Source: Polycladomyces subterraneus
GTDB taxonomy: Bacteria > Bacillota > Bacilli > Thermoactinomycetales > JIR-001
DNA length: 64,000 nt
NCBI RefSeq assembly: GCF_030433435.1
Contig: NZ_JANRHH010000036.1
Span: forward strand, 118,249-182,248
Reading direction: 5' to 3'
Below are positions 17,447 through 26,097 of this stretch, one piece after another. Position 1 is the stretch's first letter. Each line of letters starts with the position of its first letter. Both the position numbers and the translations under genes were made by a program. The notes under the pieces were generated by a model. It did not search any database. It saw only the letters and a list, made by a program, of their open reading frames with translations, and had not been told where the DNA came from.

Positions 17447-17691
17447 AGGTGATGATTGGGGCTGTCCTGGTTGTATGGCTCCTATTGTCGCTCCGTTTGC
17501 GGCAGCCACCGCTGATGGTCGCTAAACAGCTTTCACGAATGATACTCCTTGTTTTGGTCGGTTTCTTACTGCTCTCTGTGGCTTGGCGATTGGGGAAACT
17601 AGGTGCAGCCGTCGGGATGATCGGCGGACTGGTCATATTGTTACCGTTGTTCTTGGGCATTCTGAAAAGGAGAAAGCATATTTCTTCTTGA
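17443..17691 (+). CDS. Small two-helix membrane protein
   Basis: An 82-residue protein of unknown function. Hydrophobic segments span about residues 4-18 and 33-75, broken by a short basic loop, giving two or three membrane helices; the end is basic (KRRKH). ATG 17443 overlaps the plsC stop by four bases (ATGA), so translation is coupled to plsC. No family is recognised. The overlap and the absence of a separate promoter argue for a real gene of the cmk-plsC operon. Confidence 0.65.
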   Translation: MKVMIGAVLVVWLLLSLRLRQPPLMVAKQLSRMILLVLVGFLLLSVAWRLGKLGAAVGMIGGLVILLPLFLGILKRRKHISS

Positions 17692-17944
17692 AAAAATCCA
17701 GGAGTGGGCATTTCCCCATTCTTGCGAATTAGTGGGAATCACCCGTTTGTTTCGTGCAAATGCCGGATCGTAAGGGGTTGTGATGGGGAAGGAACAGCCA
17801 TCACGTAAAACGATCCCTGTCATCGGGATCAGCTCGTCGGAGTGTCAGCTGGCGGGCGGGTCGTTCGTTTTCATTCGCTCTCTATTTTTTGGAGAGGATA
17901 GATTGACTGATCAGCTTGCAGGGAAATGAGGAGGTTGTGTCGTC

Positions 17945-19099
17945 ATGGTGGAAGAAATGAAATCCGAGATGGCAGAAGTGGCTCCGTTGAAGCGTGGGGA
18001 TGTGGTCAAGGGCAAAGTGACCAAGGTGGAGGACAACCAGGCATTGGTGGACGTCGGATACAAATTTGACGGTGTGATCCCGATTTCCGAGTTGTCCAGC
18101 CTCCATGTGGATCGAGTGTCCGACGTTTTGCAGGAAGGACAGGAAGTGGAGGTCAAAGTGCTGCGCGTCAACGACGAGGAAGATAAATTGATCCTGTCCA
18201 AACGTGCGGTGGATGCCGAACGTGCTTGGGCAGAACTGCAACGAAATTTTGAATCCGGTGAAACGCTGGAAGCGACCGTGGCTGATATCGTCAAAGGCGG
18301 TCTGGTCGTAGACGTCGGCGTTCGCGGCTTTATCCCGGCCTCCTTGGTGGAGCGTCACTTTGTGGAAGATTTCTCCGAATACAAAGGACGCACCTTGCCG
18401 CTGAAAGTCATCGAAATCGATCCTTCCAAAAACAAGTTGATCCTATCCCATAAAGCGGTTTTGGAAGAGGAAGCCGAGAAGAAGAAACGGGCCACCCTTG
18501 AAAGCTTGCAGGAAGGCCAAGTGATCGAGGGGACGGTTCAACGGATTACTGACTTCGGCGCGTTCGTGGATATCGGGGGCGTGGATGGCCTGGTTCATGT
18601 GTCCGAGTTGGCTTGGAACCGGGTGGAACATCCGTCCGATGTGTTGGCCGAAGGTGACAAAGTACAGGTGAAAGTGCTCAAAGTGGATCGCGACAACGAG
18701 CGGATCAGCTTGAGCATCAAAGAGACGCAACCGGGTCCGTGGGAAAAAGTAGGGGATGAGATCAAAGCCGGCGATGTGGTTACCGGAACCGTGAAACGTC
18801 TGGTTTCCTTTGGCGCCTTTGTCGAGGTGTATCCGGGCGTGGAAGGATTGGTTCACATCTCGCAAATTTCCCGCAAGCATATTGCCACACCGGCGGAGGT
18901 ATTGGAAGAAGGGCAAGAAGTGCGCGTCAAGGTGCTGGATATGATGCCGGAACAAAAACGGATCAGCCTCAGCATCAAGGATGCCGAACAGGAAGAAGCG
19001 CGCAAAGAATTGCAAAACATTGATCGCAACAACAATAATGGCGGATTGAATGTCACGTTGGGCGATGTGTTCGGTGACCAACTCCGTCGTTTGAAATAA
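17945..19099 (+). CDS. S1-domain protein (YpfD/RpsA-like)
   Basis: A 384-residue protein with four S1 RNA-binding domains, starting near residues 17, 103, 188 and 273. Examples are [29 protein letters not shown] and [31 protein letters not shown]. It matches the B. subtilis ypfD product in length and position after cmk. True ribosomal S1 of Gram-negative bacteria has six domains, and the Bacillus protein is not essential, so a general RNA-binding role at the ribosome is the safest reading. GAGGAGG precedes ATG 17945. The 253 bases before it hold no gene. Confidence 0.93.
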   Translation: MVEEMKSEMAEVAPLKRGDVVKGKVTKVEDNQALVDVGYKFDGVIPISELSSLHVDRVSDVLQEGQEVEVKVLRVNDEEDKLILSKRAVDAERAWAELQRNFESGETLEATVADIVKGGLVVDVGVRGFIPASLVERHFVEDFSEYKGRTLPLKVIEIDPSKNKLILSHKAVLEEEAEKKKRATLESLQEGQVIEGTVQRITDFGAFVDIGGVDGLVHVSELAWNRVEHPSDVLAEGDKVQVKVLKVDRDNERISLSIKETQPGPWEKVGDEIKAGDVVTGTVKRLVSFGAFVEVYPGVEGLVHISQISRKHIATPAEVLEEGQEVRVKVLDMMPEQKRISLSIKDAEQEEARKELQNIDRNNNNGGLNVTLGDVFGDQLRRLK

Positions 19100-19118
19100 G
19101 TTTTCCGGCCATATGCCG

Positions 19119-19153
19119 AAAACCGGCGAGCTTTTCAGTTCGCCGGTTTTTTC
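19119..19153 (+). terminator. Terminator of the S1-domain gene
   Basis: AAAACCGGCGA and TCGCCGGTTTT form a perfect 11-base-pair hairpin with a ten-base loop and a T run. Confidence 0.88.
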
Positions 19154-19197
19154 ATGCTAAAAAACAGATCAAGGCGCATACTACATGATACGGTGAG

Positions 19198-19851
19198 ATG
19201 GAATCATTTTTCATTCAAAGGAGCGTTTTGACATTGGCACCGGGTATTCCGGCGCAACTTTGCGTCTGGACCGTATGGATTTTATCAGTCACCGGTTGGT
19301 TGCCGCAGATCCATCAAGCATTCCATGTGGAAGATGCAAAACGATTCCAAAGATGGTTATTGTCATGGGGATTGGTATTTCCGTTGGAAGTGCAAATCAC
19401 GCCGGACGTGCATATTCAATTGTCTTGGTTGTGGTTGGCGTCGGGGTTTTTGGTGTTGTTGACCAAAAGCGACCGTCACGAATGGGGAAAGTTGTTGGTA
19501 AGTATGGCAATGACCGCTGTGGTTTTCTTCCTGATCAGGGAATGGTCCTGGACACGTCCGGCATTTACGGGCATCTGGGTTCATGGGGGCATGTTGGGCT
19601 TGCTATGGTTACTTCTGTGGACGGGGCATAAATACTGGATTGATCGAACAGTCGCTGTTCTGGGTGGGCTGTTGATCGCAGATGGAATATGGTTGACGCT
19701 TCATCGGCAGATGTTTCGGCCGCTTCATATCGGGGACGGGGCATGGATGGATACGGTGGTGATCTTTTTGACGGGATGGTTGATCGTGCATGTGTGTGGG
19801 AAAGCAGCGGTTGATTGGGTTCGTGTGCGGCTGTTTCGAACAACGCGTTGA
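19198..19851 (+). CDS. YphA-like membrane protein
   Basis: A protein of up to 217 residues with about six hydrophobic helices and no recognisable catalytic motif. In B. subtilis yphA, a membrane protein of similar size, occupies this spot ahead of seaA (yphB) and der, so orthology is likely from position. The start is uncertain: ATG 19198 has only a weak ribosome site, whereas AAAGGAG at 19217-19223 would serve TTG 19228 or TTG 19234, giving about 205 residues. It is followed 24 bases later by the YIEGIA gene. Confidence 0.6.
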   Translation: MESFFIQRSVLTLAPGIPAQLCVWTVWILSVTGWLPQIHQAFHVEDAKRFQRWLLSWGLVFPLEVQITPDVHIQLSWLWLASGFLVLLTKSDRHEWGKLLVSMAMTAVVFFLIREWSWTRPAFTGIWVHGGMLGLLWLLLWTGHKYWIDRTVAVLGGLLIADGIWLTLHRQMFRPLHIGDGAWMDTVVIFLTGWLIVHVCGKAAVDWVRVRLFRTTR

Positions 19852-19875
19852 TCAGGATGGGGAGGTTTGGATCGA

Positions 19876-20814
19876 ATGATAAAAGGGCTGATGCACCTAA
19901 TGCACTTGGATCTATACACATGGGCGGTGATCATCGGAGTGTTGGCCGGTTTTGCGACACGGATGCTCTTGTTGCGGACGGATTATCGGCAGTACCCCAC
20001 ATATCCGCACGGGCACGTAATCCATTTGTCGTTGGGGCTGATCGCAGCTGGCATGGGTGCTGTCGCTGTTCCCGCATTGTTGGACCGCAACTATACGGCG
20101 ATCACGTTTTTGGCCCTGGCAGCACAACAATTTCGCGAAGTGCGCAACATGGAACGGGAAACGATGTCCAAATTGGATCATATGGAACTGGTGCCGCGCG
20201 GCGCTTCCTATATCGAGGGAATCGCCATGGTATTTGAGGGGCGAAACTATCTGGTTATTTTTTCGTCGTTTATCACATCCCTTGCTGTGGTGATCATTCA
20301 TCACTGGTACGGTGGTGTGATCGCGGGATTGGTCATGATCTTTGTAGCATCTCGCTTGCGAACCGGGAGATTCCTACGGGAAATTGCCGAAATCCGTCTC
20401 GGAACCCTTCGTTGGGAGGGGGCTAACTTGTTTGTGGATGACATTCATTTGATGAACGTGGGGCTGAAAAAGGACCGGGAGCGGATTGGTCAACACGGAG
20501 TGGGTGTGGTGGTTCAGCCGTTGAGTGCTGATAGTGTGATTACATTGGCCAATATGGGACAACGTCAGGCCATTTTACACGATGTTTCGGCCACGCTGGG
20601 GGTTTACCGAGATACCGGGGAGGCTGGGCTGGTGCCGATCGCCAAAAGGAAGTTGGAGGACGGTCGATTGGGAATTCTGGTGCTGCCGCAAGAAAAGGAT
20701 GAGCATAAAATCATCGACGCCGTGGGTCGTGTACCGGTGCTGGAAAGTGCTGTCCGTATGCCGACGGAGACCCTCCATCACATCAATTCGTCAGACAGGC
20801 GGGGATGGTCATGA
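19876..20814 (+). CDS. YIEGIA-domain spore membrane protein (SeaA/YphB-like)
   Basis: A 312-residue protein named for its motif, which is exact here (SYIEGIAMVFEGRNYL, near residue 113). Four or five membrane helices occupy the first 160 residues; the rest is soluble and mixed alpha/beta. The B. subtilis counterpart in the same position between yphA and der is linked to spore envelope assembly. ATG 19876 is ten bases after GGGGAGGT; TTG 19867 is too close to it. The three short genes that follow overlap each other and this one, so the four are made together. Biochemical function is unknown. Confidence 0.82.
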   Translation: MIKGLMHLMHLDLYTWAVIIGVLAGFATRMLLLRTDYRQYPTYPHGHVIHLSLGLIAAGMGAVAVPALLDRNYTAITFLALAAQQFREVRNMERETMSKLDHMELVPRGASYIEGIAMVFEGRNYLVIFSSFITSLAVVIIHHWYGGVIAGLVMIFVASRLRTGRFLREIAEIRLGTLRWEGANLFVDDIHLMNVGLKKDRERIGQHGVGVVVQPLSADSVITLANMGQRQAILHDVSATLGVYRDTGEAGLVPIAKRKLEDGRLGILVLPQEKDEHKIIDAVGRVPVLESAVRMPTETLHHINSSDRRGWS

Positions 20815-21011
20815 TCGATATCACCATTGCACAATCCATATTGGCCGTTGTTTCCTGTAAACCTGACCGTGTAGGCAATGGCGCGGTTCCCGTATTTTTG
20901 GCGCAATCAATAGAAGAGGTGCAGAAGCTGGGTGCGACTCTGGGTCAAATATTGGACGGTATGGTACATGAATTAGAGCCGGAGACTATCATCGTCGTGA
21001 GGCATTCATGA
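20811..21011 (+). CDS. Capping complex subunit for YIEGIA
   Basis: A 66-residue protein (MIDITIAQSILAVVSCKPDRVGNGAVPVF...). It fits a small family that accompanies YIEGIA proteins in spore formers and is named for a proposed capping complex. The predicted fold is short strands and one helix, with no membrane segment. ATG 20811 overlaps the stop of the YIEGIA gene and lies six bases after AGGCGGGG; ATG 20805 is possible but too close. The next gene starts inside its stop codon. The direct partner is presumably the YIEGIA protein. Confidence 0.72.
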   Translation: MIDITIAQSILAVVSCKPDRVGNGAVPVFLAQSIEEVQKLGATLGQILDGMVHELEPETIIVVRHS

Positions 21012-21397
21012 AGAGGAGAATATATCTCAGTGAGGATGACGGAGCCGCTGCGCTGGTGGCGGCTTATGGGGAAAACCATCGCTGGCAGATAGATTGGGTT
21101 TCGGCAGACGTCGTGACATGGGGACGAAAAACTGGAATGGATTGGGCTCAAGTGGGCCGGTTGTGGCCGGGAGGTTCGAGTGAGGATGGTCATTCGTTGT
21201 TTTTCGGTGGTGTCAGGAAAAACGGAAAGATTGTGGAGATGGCCATCCATCATTTCCTGCCGCTGGTCGGGGCTTCTCCGCTTGACTGGGAAATGATCCT
21301 TTTAACATCCCGCAGTCCAAAGGTGCAATCATGGGATGAACTAGAAAAGCAATTACCGCGCCTGTTCCCGCAAGTGGCAAAGGAGCTGAAACGGTGA
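21008..21397 (+). CDS. Uncharacterised protein of the YIEGIA cluster
   Basis: A 129-residue soluble protein beginning MKRRIYLSEDDGAAALVAAYGENHRW. I do not recognise a family. It has no signal peptide, membrane helix or cysteine motif and looks like an alpha/beta domain. The start ATG overlaps the preceding stop, and the next gene starts inside its own stop codon, so it belongs to a chain of four translationally coupled genes. Its conservation with YIEGIA in other spore formers would be the key test of function. Confidence 0.62.
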   Translation: MKRRIYLSEDDGAAALVAAYGENHRWQIDWVSADVVTWGRKTGMDWAQVGRLWPGGSSEDGHSLFFGGVRKNGKIVEMAIHHFLPLVGASPLDWEMILLTSRSPKVQSWDELEKQLPRLFPQVAKELKR

Positions 21398-21870
21398 ACA
21401 TCATCTATCATTGTTACGGCAGTGCACATTCTTCCGTTATCGCCGCCGCGATTCATTTGGGGAAACTGCCGGATTCACGGGTTCCCGGCGTGCGCGAGAT
21501 TATGACATTACCCGATTTCGACCGATCCGACGACCGATATCTCGGGTCTCTTTTCTACAAAGGAAAGGACGAAAAAGGGTTTTGCGTATATACATTGGGC
21601 TTGGGTGGCCAGTCCGCGGAAGCGCTTCAAACGATCAAGTCCATGTTGGCGTTGGCGGGGGCCGAACCCGAGTCCTTTCACTTTGTGGGCGCGTTGAATT
21701 GTATCACATTTATGACTAAAGTGGGAGGAGCATTGTCAAGGCGTTATGGCCTCCGTTTCATCGGCCGGCCAATCGCTGCTTGGGGTGTCACACGCAGTTA
21801 CCCGATGTTGGTCTCTTTGGTGAAACAGGTTAAACAGCAGTTACATGGAGCGGGAGAAGTCGGGATTTGA
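21394..21870 (+). CDS. DUF3189-family protein
   Basis: A 158-residue protein. The opening NIIYHCYGSAHSSVIAAAIHLGKLP is typical of DUF3189, a family found in spore-forming Firmicutes, with conserved Cys7, His11 and Ser residues that could form a small active or metal site. GTG 21394 overlaps the stop of the preceding gene. The function is unknown. Its coupling to the YIEGIA gene suggests a shared role in spore envelope formation. A terminator follows 100 bases later. Confidence 0.75.
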   Translation: MNIIYHCYGSAHSSVIAAAIHLGKLPDSRVPGVREIMTLPDFDRSDDRYLGSLFYKGKDEKGFCVYTLGLGGQSAEALQTIKSMLALAGAEPESFHFVGALNCITFMTKVGGALSRRYGLRFIGRPIAAWGVTRSYPMLVSLVKQVKQQLHGAGEVGI

Positions 21871-21967
21871 CAGGGGTGTGTCCAGTTATTCGCGATCTGA
21901 GTAAACGGAGTTGGACGGGTTTCCACGCATGGTATCCCGGACCGGAATACATCCCACATAGTTGGAG

Positions 21968-21990
21968 AAAGCGGTTCAGGCCGCTTTTCT
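21968..21990 (+). terminator. Terminator after the YIEGIA cluster
   Basis: AAAGCGG and CCGCTTT pair around TTCAGG, followed by TCT. The stem is short but well placed between the DUF3189 gene and the der promoter. Confidence 0.6.
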
Positions 21991-21992
21991 GG

Positions 21993-22021
21993 TTGATTAA
22001 TCGTGTTATTACGGATAAGAT
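21993..22021 (+). promoter_or_regulatory. Sigma-A promoter of der
   Basis: TTGATT (21993-21998), 17 bases and TAAGAT (22016-22021), 54 bases before the der start codon. Confidence 0.6.
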
Positions 22022-22075
22022 AAGGTATGTCTGACTGTCAGGTTCGGATTTGTACGATTTGAGGAGAGGTAGCAG

Positions 22076-23392
22076 ATGAGTTTGCCAGTAGTAGCGATTG
22101 TGGGTCGGCCCAATGTGGGAAAATCGACCATTTTTAACCGGATAGCAGGGGAAAGAATCGCGATCGTGGAAGATAAACCAGGGATCACCCGAGATCGGAT
22201 CTATTGCCGCGGAGAATGGAACGGGCGCTCCTTCCATCTAATTGACACCGGTGGATTGGAGTTTGGCGGCGATGACGAGATGTTGGAGCATATCCGACAC
22301 CAGGCCGAGTTAGCGATCGAAGAGGCGCACGTCATTCTGTTTCTCGTCGACGGTCAGGCAGGGATGACCGCAACCGACGAGGAAGTGGCGCGTCTGCTTC
22401 ATCGTTCCAACAAACCGGTGGTCGTTGGAGTGAACAAGGTGGATCATCCCAACCATCGGGAAGTGATCTATGATTTTTACCAAATGGGTTTTGGAGATGT
22501 GTTTCCAATCTCTGCCCTGCATGGTACGGGGACGGGGGATTTGCTGGACCGCATCGTCGAGTTGTTCCCCAATCTGGAAGAGGAAGTGTACGACGAAGAT
22601 ACGATCCGTGTCTGTTTGATCGGCCGACCCAACGTCGGCAAATCGTCGTTGGTCAATGCGATCTTGGGGGAAGAACGGGTGATTGTCAGCCCGGTGGCAG
22701 GTACAACCCGGGACGCGATCGACACGCCATTTGAGCGGGACGGACAAAAGTATGTGCTGATCGATACAGCCGGTATGCGCAAAAAAGGACGGGTGTACGA
22801 AACCACCGAGAAGTATAGCGTTTTACGCGCGCTCAAAGCAATCGAACGCTCCGATGTTGTCCTGGTGGTGTTGGACGGGGAGCGCGGAATTGCTGAGCAG
22901 GACAAGCGGATTGCCGGTTATGCGCATGAGGCGGGGCGGGCGTCCATTTTTGTGGTGAATAAGTGGGACGCGGTCGAAAAAGATGACAAGACGATGGACC
23001 GTTTTCGCCGGGAGATTCGGGACGAGTTCCACTTCATGGATTATGCGCCCAGTCTGTTTGTATCCGCCAAAACAAAGCGGCGGGTGCACACGATTTTGCC
23101 GATGGTGAATGAGGTAGCCGAACAACATGCGATGCGCGTGTCCACTTCGGTGCTAAATGAAGTGTTGACCGATGCGGTACTGACGACACCACCGCCGTCG
23201 GACAAAGGGAGACGTCTGCGGATTTTGTACGGCACCCAAGTTTCCGTGAAACCGCCGACAATCGTGTTGTTTGTCAATGATCCCGAGCTCGCTCATTTCA
23301 GCTATCAACGGTATCTGGAAAATCGTTTGCGCGAAGCGTTCGGTTTCCACGGAACGCCCATACGATTGTTGTTGCGTAAACGAAACGAATAG
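22076..23392 (+). CDS. der: Ribosome assembly GTPase Der (EngA)
   Basis: A 438-residue GTPase with two tandem G domains and a KH-like end. G1 motifs are GRPNVGKS near residues 8 and 182; G3 motifs are DTGGL and DTAGM; G4 motifs are NKVD and NKWD. The ending (RLLLRKRNE) is basic, as usual. Der acts in late assembly of the 50S ribosomal subunit and is essential in most bacteria. GGAGAGG precedes ATG 22076. The der-plsY-gpsA order is widespread in Firmicutes. Confidence 0.96.
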   Translation: MSLPVVAIVGRPNVGKSTIFNRIAGERIAIVEDKPGITRDRIYCRGEWNGRSFHLIDTGGLEFGGDDEMLEHIRHQAELAIEEAHVILFLVDGQAGMTATDEEVARLLHRSNKPVVVGVNKVDHPNHREVIYDFYQMGFGDVFPISALHGTGTGDLLDRIVELFPNLEEEVYDEDTIRVCLIGRPNVGKSSLVNAILGEERVIVSPVAGTTRDAIDTPFERDGQKYVLIDTAGMRKKGRVYETTEKYSVLRALKAIERSDVVLVVLDGERGIAEQDKRIAGYAHEAGRASIFVVNKWDAVEKDDKTMDRFRREIRDEFHFMDYAPSLFVSAKTKRRVHTILPMVNEVAEQHAMRVSTSVLNEVLTDAVLTTPPPSDKGRRLRILYGTQVSVKPPTIVLFVNDPELAHFSYQRYLENRLREAFGFHGTPIRLLLRKRNE

Positions 23393-23429
23393 AAACGAGA
23401 CGAAACTCGAGGTTTGAGGGGAGACGATC

Positions 23430-24023
23430 ATGATTGGCCTAGCAGTATTGTTGTCTTATCTCATCGGTTCCATCAGTTTCAGCTATGTAATCGTACGGTT
23501 GGCCAAGGGGATCGATATCCGGCAATATGGCAGCGGTAATGCGGGAGCCACCAATACTTTGCGCGTTGTGGGGAAAGGGCCGGCCGCCTTGGTTTTTCTA
23601 CTGGACGGCGTTAAGGGAATGTTGGCTGTCGGATTGGGATACTGGTTAGACGGCTCCCATGCTGCCATGATCTTGTCTGGCTTGGCGGCGATTGTAGGAC
23701 ATAATTGGCCAATATTCCTTGGTTTTCGCGGAGGAAAGGGCATTGCGACCACCATCGGGGTGATGGCGGTTCTGACTTTTCAAGCAGCACTGATTTCCGG
23801 GATTTTCGCAATCGCCTCCATCGCCTTGACACGTTACGTTTCGCTCGGCTCCTTGATCTTCGTTGTCGGTTTGCCGATCATGATTGGCTGGATCGGATAT
23901 CCTTCTCCTTATTTTACGGTGAGTCTGGTGATCGCACTGCTGGCCATCATCCGTCATTCCCGCAACATTCGCGCGTTGCTGAATGGAACCGAACGCCGGT
24001 TGGGATCGAAGGACCGACAATAG
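23430..24023 (+). CDS. plsY: Glycerol-3-phosphate acyltransferase PlsY
   Basis: A 197-residue membrane protein with about six hydrophobic helices. PlsY motifs are visible: SGNAGATNTLRVVG near residue 35, GHNWPIFLGFRGGKGIAT near residue 90, and GSLIFVVGLP with the conserved Gly further on. It transfers acyl groups from acyl phosphate to glycerol-3-phosphate, making lysophosphatidic acid for PlsC. GAGGGGAG gives a good ribosome site. It is flanked by der and gpsA, and gpsA makes its acceptor substrate. Confidence 0.95.
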   Translation: MIGLAVLLSYLIGSISFSYVIVRLAKGIDIRQYGSGNAGATNTLRVVGKGPAALVFLLDGVKGMLAVGLGYWLDGSHAAMILSGLAAIVGHNWPIFLGFRGGKGIATTIGVMAVLTFQAALISGIFAIASIALTRYVSLGSLIFVVGLPIMIGWIGYPSPYFTVSLVIALLAIIRHSRNIRALLNGTERRLGSKDRQ

Positions 24024-24047
24024 GAATGATCGGATGGAGGGAAGTCC

Positions 24048-25076
24048 ATGCGGAAGAAAATGGCCGCCGTGCTGGGAGCGGGCAGTTGGGGAACTGTCCT
24101 GGCGACGGTATTGGTGGACAATGGTTTTGAAGTGATCATGTGGGCCCGACGGGAATCTACGGTGCGGGAAATCAATGAGCATCACCGCAATTCCCGATAC
24201 ATACCCGATGTCCATTTGCCCCGGTCAATCCGTGCCACGACATCGATAGAAGAAGCGATACGTGACCGGGAGTTGGTGCTTTTCGTGGTTCCGTCGCAGT
24301 CGATGCGTCAAGTTGCGCGTGCAGCGGCATCCCATGTGCGGAAGGACGCATTGATTGTCCATGCGTCGAAAGGATTTGAGCTGGATTCACTTAAACGGAT
24401 GTCGGAAGTGTTGAAGGAGGAACTGCCGAACGCGCTTCGGGAGAAAATCGCGGTATTGTCGGGACCGAGCCATGCGGAAGAAGTGGCGAAAAAATCACCC
24501 ACGACTGTAGTGGTTTCATCCGAGTGGCAACAAACGGCAGAGATGGCGCAGTCCTACCTGATCAATCCGTATTTCCGCGTCTACACCAATCCCGATATGG
24601 TGGGAGTGGAGATCGGAGGATCACTCAAAAACATCATCGCATTGGGTGCGGGTTTATCCGACGGACTGGGCTTCGGAGACAATGCGAAAGCCGCCTTGGT
24701 CACACGCGGATTGGCGGAGATAACCCGATTGGGCATGGCGATGGGAGCCCGTCCGATTACATTTGCCGGACTGGCCGGTGTGGGGGACCTGGTGGTCACG
24801 TGCACCAGTCGTCACAGCCGCAACTGGCGCGCGGGGCACATGCTCAGCCAGGGTATGAGCTTGGATGAGGTACTCGAACGTATGGGGATGGTGGTCGAGG
24901 GTGTGAAAACGACCCGAGCCGCTTACCGTTTGGCTCGGCAATATCAGGTGGAGATGCCCATCACCAACGAATTGCACGCGGTGCTGTTCGACCGGAAAGA
25001 TCCGCGCCAAGCAGTGGAAGATCTGATGTGCCGCGGCAGGACCAACGAGATGGAGGAAATTGTCCAAGGCTGGTAG
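24048..25076 (+). CDS. gpsA: NAD(P)-dependent glycerol-3-phosphate dehydrogenase
   Basis: A 342-residue dehydrogenase. The dinucleotide motif GAGSWGT is at residues 10-16; LSGPSHAEEVAKKSPTTVV and GGSLKNIIALGAGLSDGLGFGDNAKAAL carry the catalytic Lys and substrate residues. It reduces dihydroxyacetone phosphate to sn-glycerol-3-phosphate for phospholipid synthesis. GGATGGAGGG precedes ATG 24048, 24 bases after plsY, indicating a der-plsY-gpsA transcription unit. Confidence 0.96.
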   Translation: MRKKMAAVLGAGSWGTVLATVLVDNGFEVIMWARRESTVREINEHHRNSRYIPDVHLPRSIRATTSIEEAIRDRELVLFVVPSQSMRQVARAAASHVRKDALIVHASKGFELDSLKRMSEVLKEELPNALREKIAVLSGPSHAEEVAKKSPTTVVVSSEWQQTAEMAQSYLINPYFRVYTNPDMVGVEIGGSLKNIIALGAGLSDGLGFGDNAKAALVTRGLAEITRLGMAMGARPITFAGLAGVGDLVVTCTSRHSRNWRAGHMLSQGMSLDEVLERMGMVVEGVKTTRAAYRLARQYQVEMPITNELHAVLFDRKDPRQAVEDLMCRGRTNEMEEIVQGW

Positions 25077-25215
25077 GATTGGGCGATTGTTGGGTGCCAG
25101 TTCTGTGGAGAACGTCATATCCTGTAAGTACAGCACCATTACCGATCAATATCAGCTCTTAGAATTCGGGTTAGGGACCAGACTCAGTTTGCTGAAGCGG
25201 TAATGGGCAGATAAA

Positions 25216-25248
25216 AGGGGTAACGCAACTGGCGTTACCCCTGTTTTT
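25216..25248. terminator. Bidirectional terminator between gpsA and the Asn-Pro-Gly repeat gene
   Basis: AGGGGTAACGC and GCGTTACCCCT form a perfect 11-base-pair hairpin followed by GTTTTTG on the plus strand. The minus-strand gene's stop codon lies at its edge. Confidence 0.85.
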
Positions 25249-25786
25249 GCTGTTGTTTGTCTTTGTGTTCGGGCAATTCGCTCACTCTGGCAAACGATCT
25301 CAGAAAGGCTTGCAATAGAGGGGATTGCAGCAGGTTCCACAGTTGACTCATATCGAGATTGCCCAATGATCCCAAAGGCGAAGGAGGACCGGGGCTATCG
25401 GGGTTGCCGGGGTTGCCGGGGTTGCCGGGGTTGCCAGGGTTGCCGCCAAAAAACGGCAGAGACGGTGGACGGTTTCGGAAGCCACTGGGCGGGCCGAAGG
25501 GAAACAGGGGGCGGCGTGGCCCACGTCTGTTGGCAATGAAGTGTTGAGCCAGTTCAAACATCTGATACGCCGAGTCCATGATGCGTTCGATTCGCTGGAT
25601 TGATTGACTCAAGTCCTGGAGAGTCGAACGGACATTGGCAAACCCGGAGATGATGCTGGCGAGATTGAGTGAAGAGAGCGGTTCGGCTTGAACCGGTTTG
25701 TTCGTGGATTGTCGGGGCTTGCGGGTTTGCGCGCGACGATGGGGACTCGGTTTCGCTTTTTTGTTACGCGTATTTGTCGGTTTCAA
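25235..25786 (-). CDS. Hypothetical protein with collagen-like GNP repeats
   Basis: A protein of about 183 residues with three parts: a basic N-terminal region (KPTNTRNKKAKPSPHRRAQTRK), a helical middle (VRSTLQDLSQSIQRIERIMDSAYQMFE), and a Pro/Gly-rich region with five GNP triplets and one DSP, followed by LLQSPLLQAFLRSFARV. I do not recognise the family. Its place among spore genes (gpsA, yphE, yphF, spoIVA) suggests a spore coat or surface protein, which is inference. TTG 25786 is favoured because GTGGAGGAAA precedes it; GTG 25816 would add ten residues and lacks a ribosome site. Confidence 0.55.
   Translation of the reverse strand: MKPTNTRNKKAKPSPHRRAQTRKPRQSTNKPVQAEPLSSLNLASIISGFANVRSTLQDLSQSIQRIERIMDSAYQMFELAQHFIANRRGPRRPLFPFGPPSGFRNRPPSLPFFGGNPGNPGNPGNPGNPDSPGPPSPLGSLGNLDMSQLWNLLQSPLLQAFLRSFARVSELPEHKDKQQQKQG
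25392..25445. repeat. Tandem nine-base repeat coding for Gly-Asn-Pro
   Basis: Six units of nine bases, four or five of them exactly GGGTTGCCG on the plus strand and one degenerate (GGGCTATCG), run without gaps. They encode the GNP triplets of the overlapping minus-strand protein and could change number by slippage. Confidence 0.9.
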
Positions 25787-25924
25787 CGAAATTTCCTCCA
25801 CTCGGGCTTTTGTCACCCTATCCTATGCGTTTGCACCAGAGAAGAGTAAGGACAATCGCCCGTTTCGTTGGTAGGCATCCGTGGATTTGCTATACTGTAG
25901 GAGAAACGAGGAGGGAACCATATC

Positions 25925-26083
25925 GTGGATGTGATGATGGCGCTGTTTCTGCTGGTGTTGGCCAATTTTTTGATCGCGCTGTCCAGATTAAGCCGGAGGC
26001 GAATCTGGCAGGGGTTCTGGAAAATTTTCGCCTTTTTGGCCTTCATGTTGGCTATTTTGTTCGGGTTTCGTTCGTTTTTGTAA
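25925..26083 (+). CDS. Small membrane protein (YphE/DUF2768-like)
   Basis: GTG 25925 starts a 52-codon frame with two hydrophobic stretches, residues 3-19 and 33-51, separated by a basic loop (SRLSRRRIWQGFWK). A strong GAGGAGGGAA precedes it. The position between gpsA and yphF is that of B. subtilis yphE, a 67-residue DUF2768 membrane protein, so homology is likely though the sequence is too short to be sure by eye. The function is unknown. The yphF start lies 14 bases after its stop. Confidence 0.6.
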   Translation: MDVMMALFLLVLANFLIALSRLSRRRIWQGFWKIFAFLAFMLAILFGFRSFL

Positions 26084-26097
26084 GAGGAGGATGGACG

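Noticed and set aside
21830..22237. 135-residue minus-strand frame across the der promoter
   Set aside because: It runs through the terminator and promoter of der and the start of der, with no coding signature.
25392..25445. Tandem repeats as a possible CRISPR array
   Set aside because: Units are nine bases without spacers and encode GNP triplets in a coding frame.
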